NCBI GenBank assembly: GCA_030528625.1
Contig: JAUMYN010000001.1
Location: 372,001 to 436,000, forward strand
DNA: 64,000 nucleotides
DNA from: Candidatus Saccharimonadota bacterium
Lineage (GTDB): Bacteria; Patescibacteriota; Saccharimonadia; Saccharimonadales; Saccharimonadaceae
Direction of reading: 5' to 3'
How positions within the stretch are numbered: the stretch's first letter is position 1; each line of letters begins with the position of its first letter. The position numbers and the translations under genes were made by a program. Shown here in pieces: positions 1-8,477 of this stretch. The notes under the pieces are model-generated. The model saw only the letters and a program-made list of their open reading frames with translations. It was not told where the DNA came from and did no database searches.

Positions 1-288
1 CACCCGGCCAACATCATCAAAATACTGCGGACGACCCCGCGGCGGCAGATACATCTCGGCCTTCAGGCCCATGCGCGAAATAATCTTCTTAATATCGGCC
101 AACAGTAGCGGCGAACGCGCTTCAATATAGGCAAGGAGCTGCTTCTTCTTGGTTAATACCACCGTCGCCGTTGCCGTTCGACTGACATCAGCCCGCGACA
201 AAATAACCGTGTCAATATCGGCCGCAAAGCCGAACCGCTCCTTGAATAGCCGCTCAAGAGCTACTTCGTCGTACAGTGCTGGTTGCAT
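1..288 (-). CDS. Unknown protein, 3' end outside window
   Basis: The reading frame is open from an ATG at 288 to the window edge (96 codons, no stop). The visible protein begins MQPALYDEVALERLF and has a mixed helix/strand character, with a run rich in Val, Thr and Lys near residues 33-48 and a helix around LLLADIKKIISRMGL. I recognise no domain. A -10 like hexamer (TAAAAT on the minus strand, 295-300) lies 6 nt before the ATG, matching the leaderless arrangement of many genes here. It is probably a real gene because the frame is intact, codon use resembles its neighbours and the promoter fits. The function cannot be called. Confidence 0.6.
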   Translation of the reverse strand, partial: MQPALYDEVALERLFKERFGFAADIDTVILSRADVSRTATATVVLTKKKQLLAYIEARSPLLLADIKKIISRMGLKAEMYLPPRGRPQYFDDVGRV

Positions 289-364
289 GGTTCTATTTTA
301 CCACATTCAAGATAGGTGTTTATCGAGGTATCACGGTATAGGAATATAACTTCACTAGCGACTA

Positions 365-607
365 CTATTTTACATACTTTCCAGACGGACAGTCAAAATC
401 GTGCCGCTTGAGGCATTCTCTCTGGTTCGCTATGTCAGTTGATAGCCGACGAACATCCTCAACAGAGCCTTTATCAACTAAATTTAGCTGAAACCACATG
501 GTATACATCAGCGCGCCCATCGCTACAAACAACACCAGTGATACTACATGCATGAAAATAAAGACTTTAGTAATCCCGTCTATTTTCTTATATGTTTTGG
601 TTGCCAT
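365..607 (-). CDS. Small single-pass membrane protein
   Basis: The product is 80 residues. I chose the ATG at 607 because AAGGAGGG lies just upstream at good spacing; a further in-frame ATG nine codons earlier has no such site. After a basic N-terminus (MATKTYKKIDGITK) there is one hydrophobic helix at about residues 16-38, then a charged tail with two cysteines (RECLKRHDFDC). The likely topology is a membrane anchor with a short soluble tail. No family is recognised. It is one of few genes here with a strong ribosome binding site and a separate leader. Function unknown. Confidence 0.6.
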   Translation of the reverse strand: MATKTYKKIDGITKVFIFMHVVSLVLFVAMGALMYTMWFQLNLVDKGSVEDVRRLSTDIANQRECLKRHDFDCPSGKYVK

Positions 608-716
608 AGCCGTACCCTCCTTTTTACTATTCATTCTATTGTTATGAACTCAATAATATACCAGGGAGAATCCCGAGGCAAATAGAGTATATTCCCAAAA
701 ATGATACAATTACTTT

Positions 717-3700
717 ATGGATTTCGACACTCGCTACGCTATGCTTAACGACCGCCAACGCCAGGCGGTTGACCACATCGAGGGCCCGCTACTGGTCATC
801 GCTGGGCCGGGTACTGGCAAGACCGAGCTGCTCAGTATGCGCGCCGCCCAGATTTTGCGCCAGACCGACACTTTGCCCAGCAGTATCCTCTGTCTGACCT
901 TTACCGACTCGGGCGCGGTCAATATGCGCGAGCGCCTGCGCCAGATCATCGGCGAGGACGCCTACAAGGTCGCCATTCACACCTTTCACAGCTTTGGCAC
1001 CGACATTATTTCCCAGCACCGCGAGTACTTTTTCCGCGGCGCCGACATGACACCGGTCGACGAACTGACCCAGCACCAGATCCTGCGCGCGCTGTTTGAC
1101 AATCTCCCCAGCCGCCACCCGCTGGCCAGCAAAAACGGCGATGATTTTACCTACCTGGGCGACACCCTGCGTACCATTTCTGAGTTCAAGCAAAGCGGCC
1201 TAACCCCTGACGAACTGCACGCCATCTGTGATGACAATCAGCGCGTCATGGACGCCATCAGCCCGGCGCTGACCGCCACCTTTGCGGGCAAAATTACCAA
1301 ACATACCATCGAAACCTTCGCCAAACTCGCCCAAACGGCCGCCGCCATCCCGACGCGTCCGCTACCCGGCCACACCACCTCCTACGTCGAGGTGCTGTCG
1401 CTCAGCCTGGCGCATACCGCGCAGGCCGCACTGGCCGACAATTCCACCAAGCCCATCACCGCTTGGCGTAACGACTGGTGCAAAAAGGACGCCCATGGTG
1501 AGTTTCAGCTCAAAGACGCTTTGGCGCTGGAAAAACTCCGTGCCAGCATCGACCTCTATGAAGCGTACAGCGCGGAGCTGGCGAATCGCCGCGCCTTTGA
1601 CTATGACGATATGATCCTCACCGTACTGAGCACCCTCGAGCAACATCCTGACCTGAAGGCCAACCTGCGCGAGCAGTTCCAGTACATCATGGTGGACGAA
1701 TTTCAGGATACCAACAACGCCCAGCTGCAGCTGCTGCTTGCCATCAGCGGCGAGGGCCGCGAGCCAAATGTCATGGCGGTGGGTGACGACGACCAGGCGA
1801 TTTTCAGTTTTCAGGGCGCTGATGTCGGTAATATCCAGAAGTTTCGCCGCTTTTATGCCGATCCGCCCATCGTGGTGCTGACCGACAATTACCGATCCGC
1901 CGACGTGGTGCTGACCGCTGCCCGCGAAGTCATCACCCAGGGCAGCGACCGCCTAGAAAGTACCATCGACGGCCTGTCCAAGCAGCTCACCCCGCACGCC
2001 GATGCCACGGGCGCGAACGTCACCCTCACCGAATATGCTAGTCCCAGTGAGGAGCGGGCAGGACTGGCGCGACAGATCAAACGGCTGATCGACAGCGGCA
2101 CGCCACCCTCTGACATCGCAGTGCTGGCGCGGCGGCATTATGAACTCATCGACCTGCTGCCGTATCTGTCGGCTGAAGGTATTCAGGTCAATTACGAGCG
2201 GCGTGATAACGCCCTGGAGCAGGAGGTGGTGCGCTCGCTCCTTCTCGTGGCGCGCATCGTGCTGGCCTTGTCCCAGAACCAGCAGGATGAGGCCAATGCG
2301 CTCATCCCGGAGCTGCTCGCCCACCCAGCTTTTGGCTTTGCGCCACGCGACATTTGGCAATTGAGCCTCGGGGCGTACAAACAGCGCGCCCTGTGGCTGG
2401 AGCAGATGCTGGCCAGCACCACGTTCAGCGAACTCGCCAATTGGCTGTTGGAACGCGCCGCTGCCGCCCGCACCGAGCCGCTCGAGCAGCAACTGGATGA
2501 GCTGCTGGGGGCAGGGGAGGCGTCCCTCGCCGCCTACTACTTCAGCCCCGCCGCGCTGGCCGCCCAGCCCGACGCCTACCTCTCAGCGCTAGAAGCTCTG
2601 CGCACCCTGCGCGATCGCTTGCGTGACCATTTCACCACCGACACGCCGACGCTGGCGCAGCTGATCGAATTTGTCGATCTCACCACCTCGCTGGGCGCCC
2701 GTATCACCGTCGTCCGCCAGCGCGCTGACCACCAGGCCGGCGCCATCCACCTGATGTCCGCCCACAAGGCCAAAGGCCTGGAATTCCCGCACGTCTTCGT
2801 CATCGGTGCCACCGACGGCGCGTGGGGCGAAAAAGCCCGTGGCAAATCCCGCCTCATCCGCTACCCAGCAAACCTGCCGCTGGCACCCGCCGGCGCCAAT
2901 TACGACGAACGCCTGCGCCTCTTTTTCGTGGCCATGACCCGCGCCAAATCCACGCTCTCTATCAGCTACGCCCGCACCGACAGCACTGGCAAAGACAGTC
3001 TCATCGCCAGCTTCCTGTCGCGCCATACCCCGAGATTAGCGCCCCAGGTACCAGATATAGCGTCCGCCACTCAAACACTGGAGACTGACTGGCGCGCCCG
3101 CCTGACTGCGCCGCTGACCACCGACCTGCGCACCGTGCTGGCGCCGACCCTGGAGCGCTACAAACTCTCCGCCACCCATCTGAACAATTTTCTGGACGTC
3201 TCGCGCGGCGGCCCGCAGTATTTTCTGCTGAACAATCTCCTGCGCTTCCCGCAAGCCAAAAGCCCCGCCGCCGGCTACGGCACCGCCATGCACGCCGCCC
3301 TGCAGCACGCCCACGGCCTGGTACGCGCCGACGGTGCGCTGCCTGACCACGCCGTGCTGCTGGATTATTTCACTGGACAATTACGCCAGCAACATCTCCC
3401 CGAACGCGATTTTCAGGACCTCAATGACAAGGGCCGGGCAGCGCTGAGCGCCTTTCTGACGGCGCGCGCCGCTGATTTTACACCCACCCAGCTGGCTGAG
3501 CTGAACTTTTCTGGGCAGGGAGTGGTGGTCGGCCAGGCGCGACTGACCGGGGCGCTGGACCTGGCGGACATTGACCCTGAACAGAAAACCATCTTCGTCA
3601 CCGACTACAAAACCGGCAAACCAGCCCCGACCTGGCGCGGCCGCACTGATTACGAAAAGATCAAGCTCCACAAATACCGCCAGCAGCTGCTGTTTTATCA

Positions 3701-3965
3701 GTTGCTGGTCACCCAGTCACGGGACTACAGCAGCTACACCTTCACTGGCGGCCGCCTGCAATTCGTCGAACCCGACCCGCAGACTGGCGAGATTCTAGCG
3801 CTGGAAGAGCAGCTCTTAGGCGAGGAGCTGGCCGAGTTTACGCGGCTCATCGACATCGTCTGGCAGCGCATCATGCGTCTCGACCTACCGGACATATCAA
3901 GCTACTCAGCAGACTACAAGGGGATGGTGGCATTTGAGCGGGATTTACTGGAGGGGGCGATATAG
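717..3965 (+). CDS. UvrD/Rep superfamily helicase with C-terminal RecB-type nuclease
   Basis: The protein is 1082 residues and combines an SF1A DNA helicase with a PD-(D/E)XK nuclease domain, like AddA/RecB or PcrA-nuclease fusions that process DNA ends for repair. The helicase motifs are in order: Walker A GPGTGKT at 30-36, VDEFQDT near 327, GDDDQAIFSFQG near 356, the DNYRSA motif, SAHKAKGLEF near 680 and VAMTRAK near 738. The C-terminal 250 residues start with a RecB-like segment (KLSATHLNNFLD) and carry the nuclease signature DYKTGK near 961. The start is supported by a TACAAT hexamer ending 6 nt upstream. No partner AddB is visible, so it may act alone. The helicase assignment is firm; the nuclease role is family inference. 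Confidence 0.93.
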   Translation: MDFDTRYAMLNDRQRQAVDHIEGPLLVIAGPGTGKTELLSMRAAQILRQTDTLPSSILCLTFTDSGAVNMRERLRQIIGEDAYKVAIHTFHSFGTDIISQHREYFFRGADMTPVDELTQHQILRALFDNLPSRHPLASKNGDDFTYLGDTLRTISEFKQSGLTPDELHAICDDNQRVMDAISPALTATFAGKITKHTIETFAKLAQTAAAIPTRPLPGHTTSYVEVLSLSLAHTAQAALADNSTKPITAWRNDWCKKDAHGEFQLKDALALEKLRASIDLYEAYSAELANRRAFDYDDMILTVLSTLEQHPDLKANLREQFQYIMVDEFQDTNNAQLQLLLAISGEGREPNVMAVGDDDQAIFSFQGADVGNIQKFRRFYADPPIVVLTDNYRSADVVLTAAREVITQGSDRLESTIDGLSKQLTPHADATGANVTLTEYASPSEERAGLARQIKRLIDSGTPPSDIAVLARRHYELIDLLPYLSAEGIQVNYERRDNALEQEVVRSLLLVARIVLALSQNQQDEANALIPELLAHPAFGFAPRDIWQLSLGAYKQRALWLEQMLASTTFSELANWLLERAAAARTEPLEQQLDELLGAGEASLAAYYFSPAALAAQPDAYLSALEALRTLRDRLRDHFTTDTPTLAQLIEFVDLTTSLGARITVVRQRADHQAGAIHLMSAHKAKGLEFPHVFVIGATDGAWGEKARGKSRLIRYPANLPLAPAGANYDERLRLFFVAMTRAKSTLSISYARTDSTGKDSLIASFLSRHTPRLAPQVPDIASATQTLETDWRARLTAPLTTDLRTVLAPTLERYKLSATHLNNFLDVSRGGPQYFLLNNLLRFPQAKSPAAGYGTAMHAALQHAHGLVRADGALPDHAVLLDYFTGQLRQQHLPERDFQDLNDKGRAALSAFLTARAADFTPTQLAELNFSGQGVVVGQARLTGALDLADIDPEQKTIFVTDYKTGKPAPTWRGRTDYEKIKLHKYRQQLLFYQLLVTQSRDYSSYTFTGGRLQFVEPDPQTGEILALEEQLLGEELAEFTRLIDIVWQRIMRLDLPDISSYSADYKGMVAFERDLLEGAI

Positions 3966-3972
3966 CAGAAGG

Positions 3973-4001
3973 TTGACTTTTTTAGTCAAGTGTGCTATAA
4001 A
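3973..4001 (+). promoter_or_regulatory. Near-consensus sigma-70 promoter for the structured transcript
   Basis: TTGACT (3973-3978), a 17-nt spacer and TATAAA (3996-4001) lie 8 nt after the helicase stop codon. The predicted transcription start is about 4008, at the foot of the first hairpin of the structured leader. Confidence 0.8.
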
Positions 4002-4007
4002 TATAAG

Positions 4008-4141
4008 TGGCTCTTCGCCGAAGAGCTGTTGTAGCGAGTGCGCTCAGACGTTTGTCTCCCTGTATCAGCAGGGTGGCGTCTGGTGGAAAGCGATTTTCCG
4101 CTCGCTGCAACTCAAATCACCTCTGGGGGGTGAAGGAGGGC
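4008..4141 (+). ncRNA. Structured 5' leader with three-way junction
   Basis: Directly after the predicted start site there is a 7-bp hairpin (4010-4016 with 4020-4026). An 11-bp closing stem follows (4028-4038 with 4101-4111, one G-U pair). Inside it are two arms: 4045-4050/4077-4082 topped by 4058-4062/4069-4073, and 4085-4089/4095-4099. This is a three-way junction of the kind seen in riboswitches and cis-regulatory leaders. A last small stem (4117-4121 with 4129-4133) would cover the GGGGGTGA ribosome-binding segment of the following mini-gene, so it could control its translation. I do not recognise a known riboswitch class. The pairings are seen in the sequence; the regulatory role is inferred. 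Confidence 0.6.
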
Positions 4142-4288
4142 ATGCAGTGGGTAAATACCATGAATTGCCCCAAGTGCCACGGTAGTGGCACTTGCCAGGT
4201 GTGCCTTCCGGGGCACACCTGTCGCACCTGCAATAATACGCAGAAATGCGGCAGGTGCGGCGGCTCTGGAAAAGTTATTAAAGAATAA
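4142..4288 (+). CDS. Mini zinc-ribbon protein with four CxxC motifs
   Basis: The product is 48 residues from the ATG at 4142, or 42 from the ATG at 4160. Counting from the second ATG, cysteine pairs lie at 3/6, 12/15, 21/24 and 30/33: four CxxC motifs at an exact nine-residue period. The outer ones read CPKCHGSG and CGRCGGSG, like the CxxCxGxG zinc modules of DnaJ. Such a peptide should bind two zinc ions. GGGGGTGA lies 8 nt before 4142; a stronger AAGGAGG lies only 2 nt before it, so the start is not settled. The coding DNA also forms three perfect hairpins (4171-4194, 4196-4221, 4223-4259), which is odd for a gene. It is expressed within a larger structured transcript, and its function is unknown. 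Confidence 0.65.
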   Translation: MQWVNTMNCPKCHGSGTCQVCLPGHTCRTCNNTQKCGRCGGSGKVIKE

Positions 4289-4366
4289 CTTCCCAGCGGG
4301 GCGCTAAAGGCCCCGGGGGGTGATTACCCCGCCGAGATCCGTTAAGTCTCGGAAAATAAAATCACA

Positions 4367-4440
4367 CGGGATGTAGCTCAATGGCAGAGCGCTCGCCCAA
4401 AAGGCGAGAGACGCAGGTTCGATTCCTGTCATCCCGGCCA
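4367..4440 (+). tRNA. tRNA-like cloverleaf, anticodon loop CCAAAAG (AAA, no U33)
   Basis: A complete 74-nt cloverleaf is present: a 7-bp acceptor (4367-4373 with 4430-4436), a D arm 4376-4390, an anticodon stem 4392-4396/4404-4408, a T arm 4413-4429 with loop TTCGATT, discriminator G and an encoded CCA (4438-4440). The seven-base anticodon loop is C-C-A-A-A-A-G, so positions 34-36 read AAA and position 33 is C rather than the usual U. Loop closure by C32-G38 would leave only five unpaired bases. Formally this would read Phe UUU, but A34 with C33 is abnormal in bacteria, so it may not decode. It lies in the middle of a long structured transcript, suggesting a processing signal or tRNA mimic. 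The fold is certain; the identity is not. Confidence 0.7.
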
Positions 4441-4737
4441 GGGTACCTCGCGCAACGGCGCGCGAGGTGAGTGCTTGAGCCTTCTGCTTGTGGGAGAGCA
4501 GCGAGGTTCGCACCGGTGTTCGTACAGCGTCGTACGAGCGCCACCCGAAAACTCGTATCCGTCCCGAGGGTGAGGGCGGGACGGATACGCCAAAATTGGG
4601 CTCCAGCGATGATTTTCATCGCGTTGAGCAGGGGAAAGCGCCTGCAACGATGCAGACGTACGCTCCGCGACAGAACCACTGTCGAGCCCTTTATACCGCC
4701 CCTATCTCAACGGCGAGATAGGGGCCTTTTCCTTTTT
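4441..4737 (+). ncRNA. Structured RNA of about 300 nt, class unknown
   Basis: This stretch has no convincing reading frame and folds almost continuously. Hairpins lie at 4445-4468 (9 bp), 4471-4512 (long, with a bulge), 4514-4545, and 4554-4589 (12 bp). A closed domain follows (4598-4603 with 4684-4689) holding stems 4606-4622, 4623-4648 and 4668-4684. It ends in a 10-bp hairpin (4699-4708/4715-4724) with two T runs, a factor-independent terminator. It follows the CCA of the tRNA-like element and appears to belong to the transcript starting near 4008, making a 730-nt RNA. I compared it by eye with RNase P RNA, tmRNA, SRP RNA and 6S RNA and found no consistent match. It could be a stable RNA released by tRNA processing. 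Confidence 0.6.
4699..4737 (+). terminator. Factor-independent terminator of the structured transcript
   Basis: A perfect 10-bp stem (4699-4708 with 4715-4724) has a six-base loop and is followed by CC-TTTT-CC-TTTTT. The loop AACGGC is identical to that of the hairpin at 4445-4468. Confidence 0.85.
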
Positions 4738-4757
4738 GGCGCGCTGGCCCACTCGCA

Positions 4758-4791
4758 AAACATCATGTCATTTGACAAACATCATGATGTT
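4758..4791. promoter_or_regulatory. Inverted repeat and promoter region upstream of dus
   Basis: An 11-bp inverted repeat with arms beginning AAAACATCATG and ending CATGATGTTTT surrounds TTGACA (4772-4777). Downstream, TACAAT (4817-4822) ends 8 nt before the dus start codon. The repeat may be an operator, or chance symmetry around a -35 element. Confidence 0.35.
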
Positions 4792-4830
4792 TTGGCCTAC
4801 ACATGACGAATTATGCTACAATAAACTGAT

Positions 4831-5781
4831 ATGAACTCATTTTGGCACCAGCTCCCGCAGCCATTTTTTATCCTGGCGCCGATGGAAGCCGTCACTGACG
4901 TGGTGTTTCGCCATGTCGTGAAAAAGGCCGGCGCGCCCGATGTGTTTTTCACGGAGTTTGCCAATGCCACTGGCTGGGTGCACGCTGGGCAAAAGGCTAT
5001 CGCCGGGCGGCTGGTGAAAACCGACGATGAGTCGCCAATTGTGGCGCAAATCTGGGGCGGGGAGCCAGGCGACATGGAGCGGTTTGCAGCGCATTGTACG
5101 TCCTTAGGCTACGACGGGATTGATATCAATATGGGGTGTCCCGCCAAATCGGCCATCAAGTCGGGCGGGGCGGCGCTGATTCGCCGGCCAGAGGTGGCGG
5201 TGGCGGCCATCCGAGCAGCCAAGACCGCGGGGTTGCCGGTCAGCGTGAAAACGCGGCTGGGCTATACGTCGGTAGACGAGTGGCGCCAGTGGCTGACGAC
5301 TATCTTGCAGCAAGACATAGCCAACCTGACCATCCACCTCCGCACCAAGAAAGAAATGAGCAAAGTCCCAGCCCATTACGAACTCATCGACGACATCATC
5401 AAACTACGCGACGAAATCGCCCCACAAACGCTCTTGACCATCAACGGCGATATCCGCGACCGAGCCCACGGTGAAGAACTATTTAGAACCCACCCAGGCC
5501 TCAATGGCATCATGATCGGCCGCGGCGTGTTCCACGATCCGTTTTGTTTTAGGGCGGAGGATAGCTCAACTGCTCATGACACATCTGAACTGATCGCCTT
5601 ACTACACTACCACCTCGACCTCTTCGACCAATGGCAACCCACCCTCGGCCGACCATACGAAACCCTCAAGCGCTTCTTCAAAATCTACATCCGCGACTTC
5701 GACGGCGCCAAAGAACTGCGCGACCAACTGATGCACACCACCTCGACCGACGAAGTGCGCCAGCTACTTGATACTGTCTAG
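4831..5781 (+). CDS. dus: tRNA-dihydrouridine synthase
   Basis: The product is 316 residues, typical for the Dus family of FMN enzymes that reduce uridines in the tRNA D loop. The N-terminus carries the flavin-binding segment FILAPMEAVTD (13-23). The catalytic cysteine sits in NMGCPA (Cys103), followed by the GGAALI phosphate-binding region. Later segments VSVKTRLG and TINGDI fit the TIM-barrel core, and IGRGVFHDPF fits the C-terminal FMN phosphate site. The start lies 8 nt after a TACAAT hexamer, with no Shine-Dalgarno site. It is a single-gene unit just downstream of the structured transcript, and 14 bp separate its stop from the convergent coiled-coil gene. Which uridine it modifies cannot be read from sequence. 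Confidence 0.93.
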   Translation: MNSFWHQLPQPFFILAPMEAVTDVVFRHVVKKAGAPDVFFTEFANATGWVHAGQKAIAGRLVKTDDESPIVAQIWGGEPGDMERFAAHCTSLGYDGIDINMGCPAKSAIKSGGAALIRRPEVAVAAIRAAKTAGLPVSVKTRLGYTSVDEWRQWLTTILQQDIANLTIHLRTKKEMSKVPAHYELIDDIIKLRDEIAPQTLLTINGDIRDRAHGEELFRTHPGLNGIMIGRGVFHDPFCFRAEDSSTAHDTSELIALLHYHLDLFDQWQPTLGRPYETLKRFFKIYIRDFDGAKELRDQLMHTTSTDEVRQLLDTV

Positions 5782-5795
5782 TGCAGCGCGCCGGG

Positions 5796-6083
5796 CTACG
5801 CCGCTTGCTTCTCAAGGCGAGCAAGGCGAAGATCGTGCTTATTCAGCCGCTTTTCATGGTCAGCAAACTCGGTGCCAATGGCGTTCAGAATTTCATTTTG
5901 CGCCTCAGCATTTTCATCGAAGCGCCGGTCAATGTCTTCAAAGCGACGATCAATGTCTTCGAAGCGCTGATTCATTTCCTTGCGTAGGCCATCTATCTCC
6001 TCGTGTACCCCACTTATTTCAGCCCGAATTACCGCTGTCATCAACTGCTTAATATCCGCTAAATCGTCGCTTGTTAAACTCAT
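5796..6083 (-). CDS. Small coiled-coil protein
   Basis: The protein is 95 residues and almost wholly helical. The middle repeats RFEDIDR twice and continues RRFDEN, a heptad-like coiled coil of about residues 25-92 rich in Glu, Arg and Asp. The N-terminal part (MSLTSDDLADIKQLM) resembles the start of many short CPR coiled-coil proteins. A TATACT hexamer lies 6 nt before the ATG, so the mRNA should be leaderless. No enzymatic motif is present. It may be a structural or partner-binding protein; function unknown. Confidence 0.7.
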   Translation of the reverse strand: MSLTSDDLADIKQLMTAVIRAEISGVHEEIDGLRKEMNQRFEDIDRRFEDIDRRFDENAEAQNEILNAIGTEFADHEKRLNKHDLRLARLEKQAA

Positions 6084-6101
6084 GCTTCCAGTATAGCACA
6101 G

Positions 6102-6130
6102 AACAAAGGCTCCGCAAGGGAGCCTTTGTT
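6102..6130. terminator. Terminator hairpin at the end of the ATP synthase operon
   Basis: A 12-bp perfect stem (6102-6113 with 6119-6130) lies 17 nt after the atpC stop. Its minus-strand 3' arm ends CCTTTGTT, a weak T tract. It also sits just upstream of the coiled-coil gene promoter. Confidence 0.7.
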
Positions 6131-6146
6131 CGTCAAGTGTAGGTGC

Positions 6147-6566
6147 CTATCCGCGCCGCTTGCGCCGCTGCAAATCCGCCACTTTCAGGCGCACCATGTG
6201 CCGATCCATCAGCTGCTTGGCTTTTTCACGCTCAATCTGCGTGCCAGCCTCATCATGCGCCTGGCGGGCTCGTTCCAGCGCCGCCTGAGCTTCCGCTTCA
6301 ACAATCTCATCGCCGTGGTCGGCTTCATCCACCAAGATCCGTACGCCCGTCTGATCAATTTCCACCACGCCGCCAGAGATCATCAAGAATTCTTCATCCT
6401 TAGTGTCTTTCGTGCGGCGCACCGTGATGACGCCCGGTGCCGCCACCGTCACCAACGGCTCGTGGCTGGGAAACACCGAAATTTCGCCATCAACGGTCGG
6501 GATTGACACCGAATAGACCTCTTCGTCAAATTTTAGACCGCTGAGCGTGACTAATTTCAGCTGCAT
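6147..6566 (-). CDS. atpC: ATP synthase F1 epsilon subunit
   Basis: The 139-residue product has the epsilon layout: an N-terminal beta sandwich (about 1-88, with SIPTVDGEISVFPSHEPLV and GGVVEIDQTGVRILVDEA) and a C-terminal helical hairpin rich in Ala, Glu and Arg. The epsilon subunit is part of the rotor stalk and restrains ATP hydrolysis. It is the last gene of the leftward operon, 3 nt after atpD, and a terminator hairpin follows. The tail ends RRKRRG, more basic than usual. Confidence 0.93.
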   Translation of the reverse strand: MQLKLVTLSGLKFDEEVYSVSIPTVDGEISVFPSHEPLVTVAAPGVITVRRTKDTKDEEFLMISGGVVEIDQTGVRILVDEADHGDEIVEAEAQAALERARQAHDEAGTQIEREKAKQLMDRHMVRLKVADLQRRKRRG

Positions 6567-6569
6567 CGC

Positions 6570-8006
<1,437 letters not shown>

Positions 8007-8030
8007 TTAATCTCACTTTTCATATCGCGT

Positions 8031-8477
8031 CTACGCCTCCTGATAATCCATAATTATATCCAAAGGATAACTCTTACCCGACAGCGCTCGACGAGCTAGC
8101 TCTATCATATCATCAGGAAAGCGTAAGTTCAGTTTCTCTAAAGCCTCTAACGTCACGAAGTCAACCTGCTGAATCCCTTCTTCGTGCGCGACAGGAAAAT
8201 CATCAGCAGTATGCCCCAGGAAAAACACAACCAGCGACATGCCAGAATCAGTATTTTTCAACAGCACTGACAGAACACCGTCAATTGCAACTGTGTAGCC
8301 AGACTCTTCCTTCGCTTCGCGTACCGCCGCGTCCACCAAACTTTCGCCTGGCTCGACACGTCCCGCCGGAAAATTCCATGTATCTAGCTGCCCGTAGTTA
8401 TTCTTACCCTCCTGAACAACCAATAACTTATCGTCTTTTGCGACAACGGTACTGACGAAAAGAGTTGTGTCACTCAT
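8031..8477 (-). CDS. Nudix hydrolase
   Basis: The protein is 148 residues from the ATG at 8477, which has AAGGAGA upstream. The Nudix box is complete: GRVEPGESLVDAAVREAKEESGY fits the G-x5-E-x7-RE-x2-EE-x-G pattern, the Mg-binding catalytic site that cleaves nucleoside diphosphates linked to other groups. Flanking strands (FVSTVVAKDDKLLVVQE and NFPAG) fit an MTH1/ADP-ribose pyrophosphatase-like fold. The substrate cannot be told. Its first 8 bases overlap the end of the preceding phosphatase gene, implying translational coupling. It lies inside the ATP synthase operon between atpG and atpD. Confidence 0.9.
   Translation of the reverse strand: MSDTTLFVSTVVAKDDKLLVVQEGKNNYGQLDTWNFPAGRVEPGESLVDAAVREAKEESGYTVAIDGVLSVLLKNTDSGMSLVVFFLGHTADDFPVAHEEGIQQVDFVTLEALEKLNLRFPDDMIELARRALSGKSYPLDIIMDYQEA

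Noticed and set aside
4598-4690. Resemblance to the 3' part of RNase P RNA (TTGAG, a hairpin, GATG, then CGACAGAACC)
   Set aside because: CGACAG pairs locally with CTGTCG just after it, the matching 5' conserved element GAGGAAAGTCC is absent, and the pairing GGGCTC/GAGCCC leaves too little room for the catalytic core.
4367-4737. A tmRNA formed by the tRNA-like element and the tail
   Set aside because: The cloverleaf has a normal D arm and an anticodon arm, which tmRNA lacks, and no tag-peptide frame ending in the usual Ala-Ala was found.
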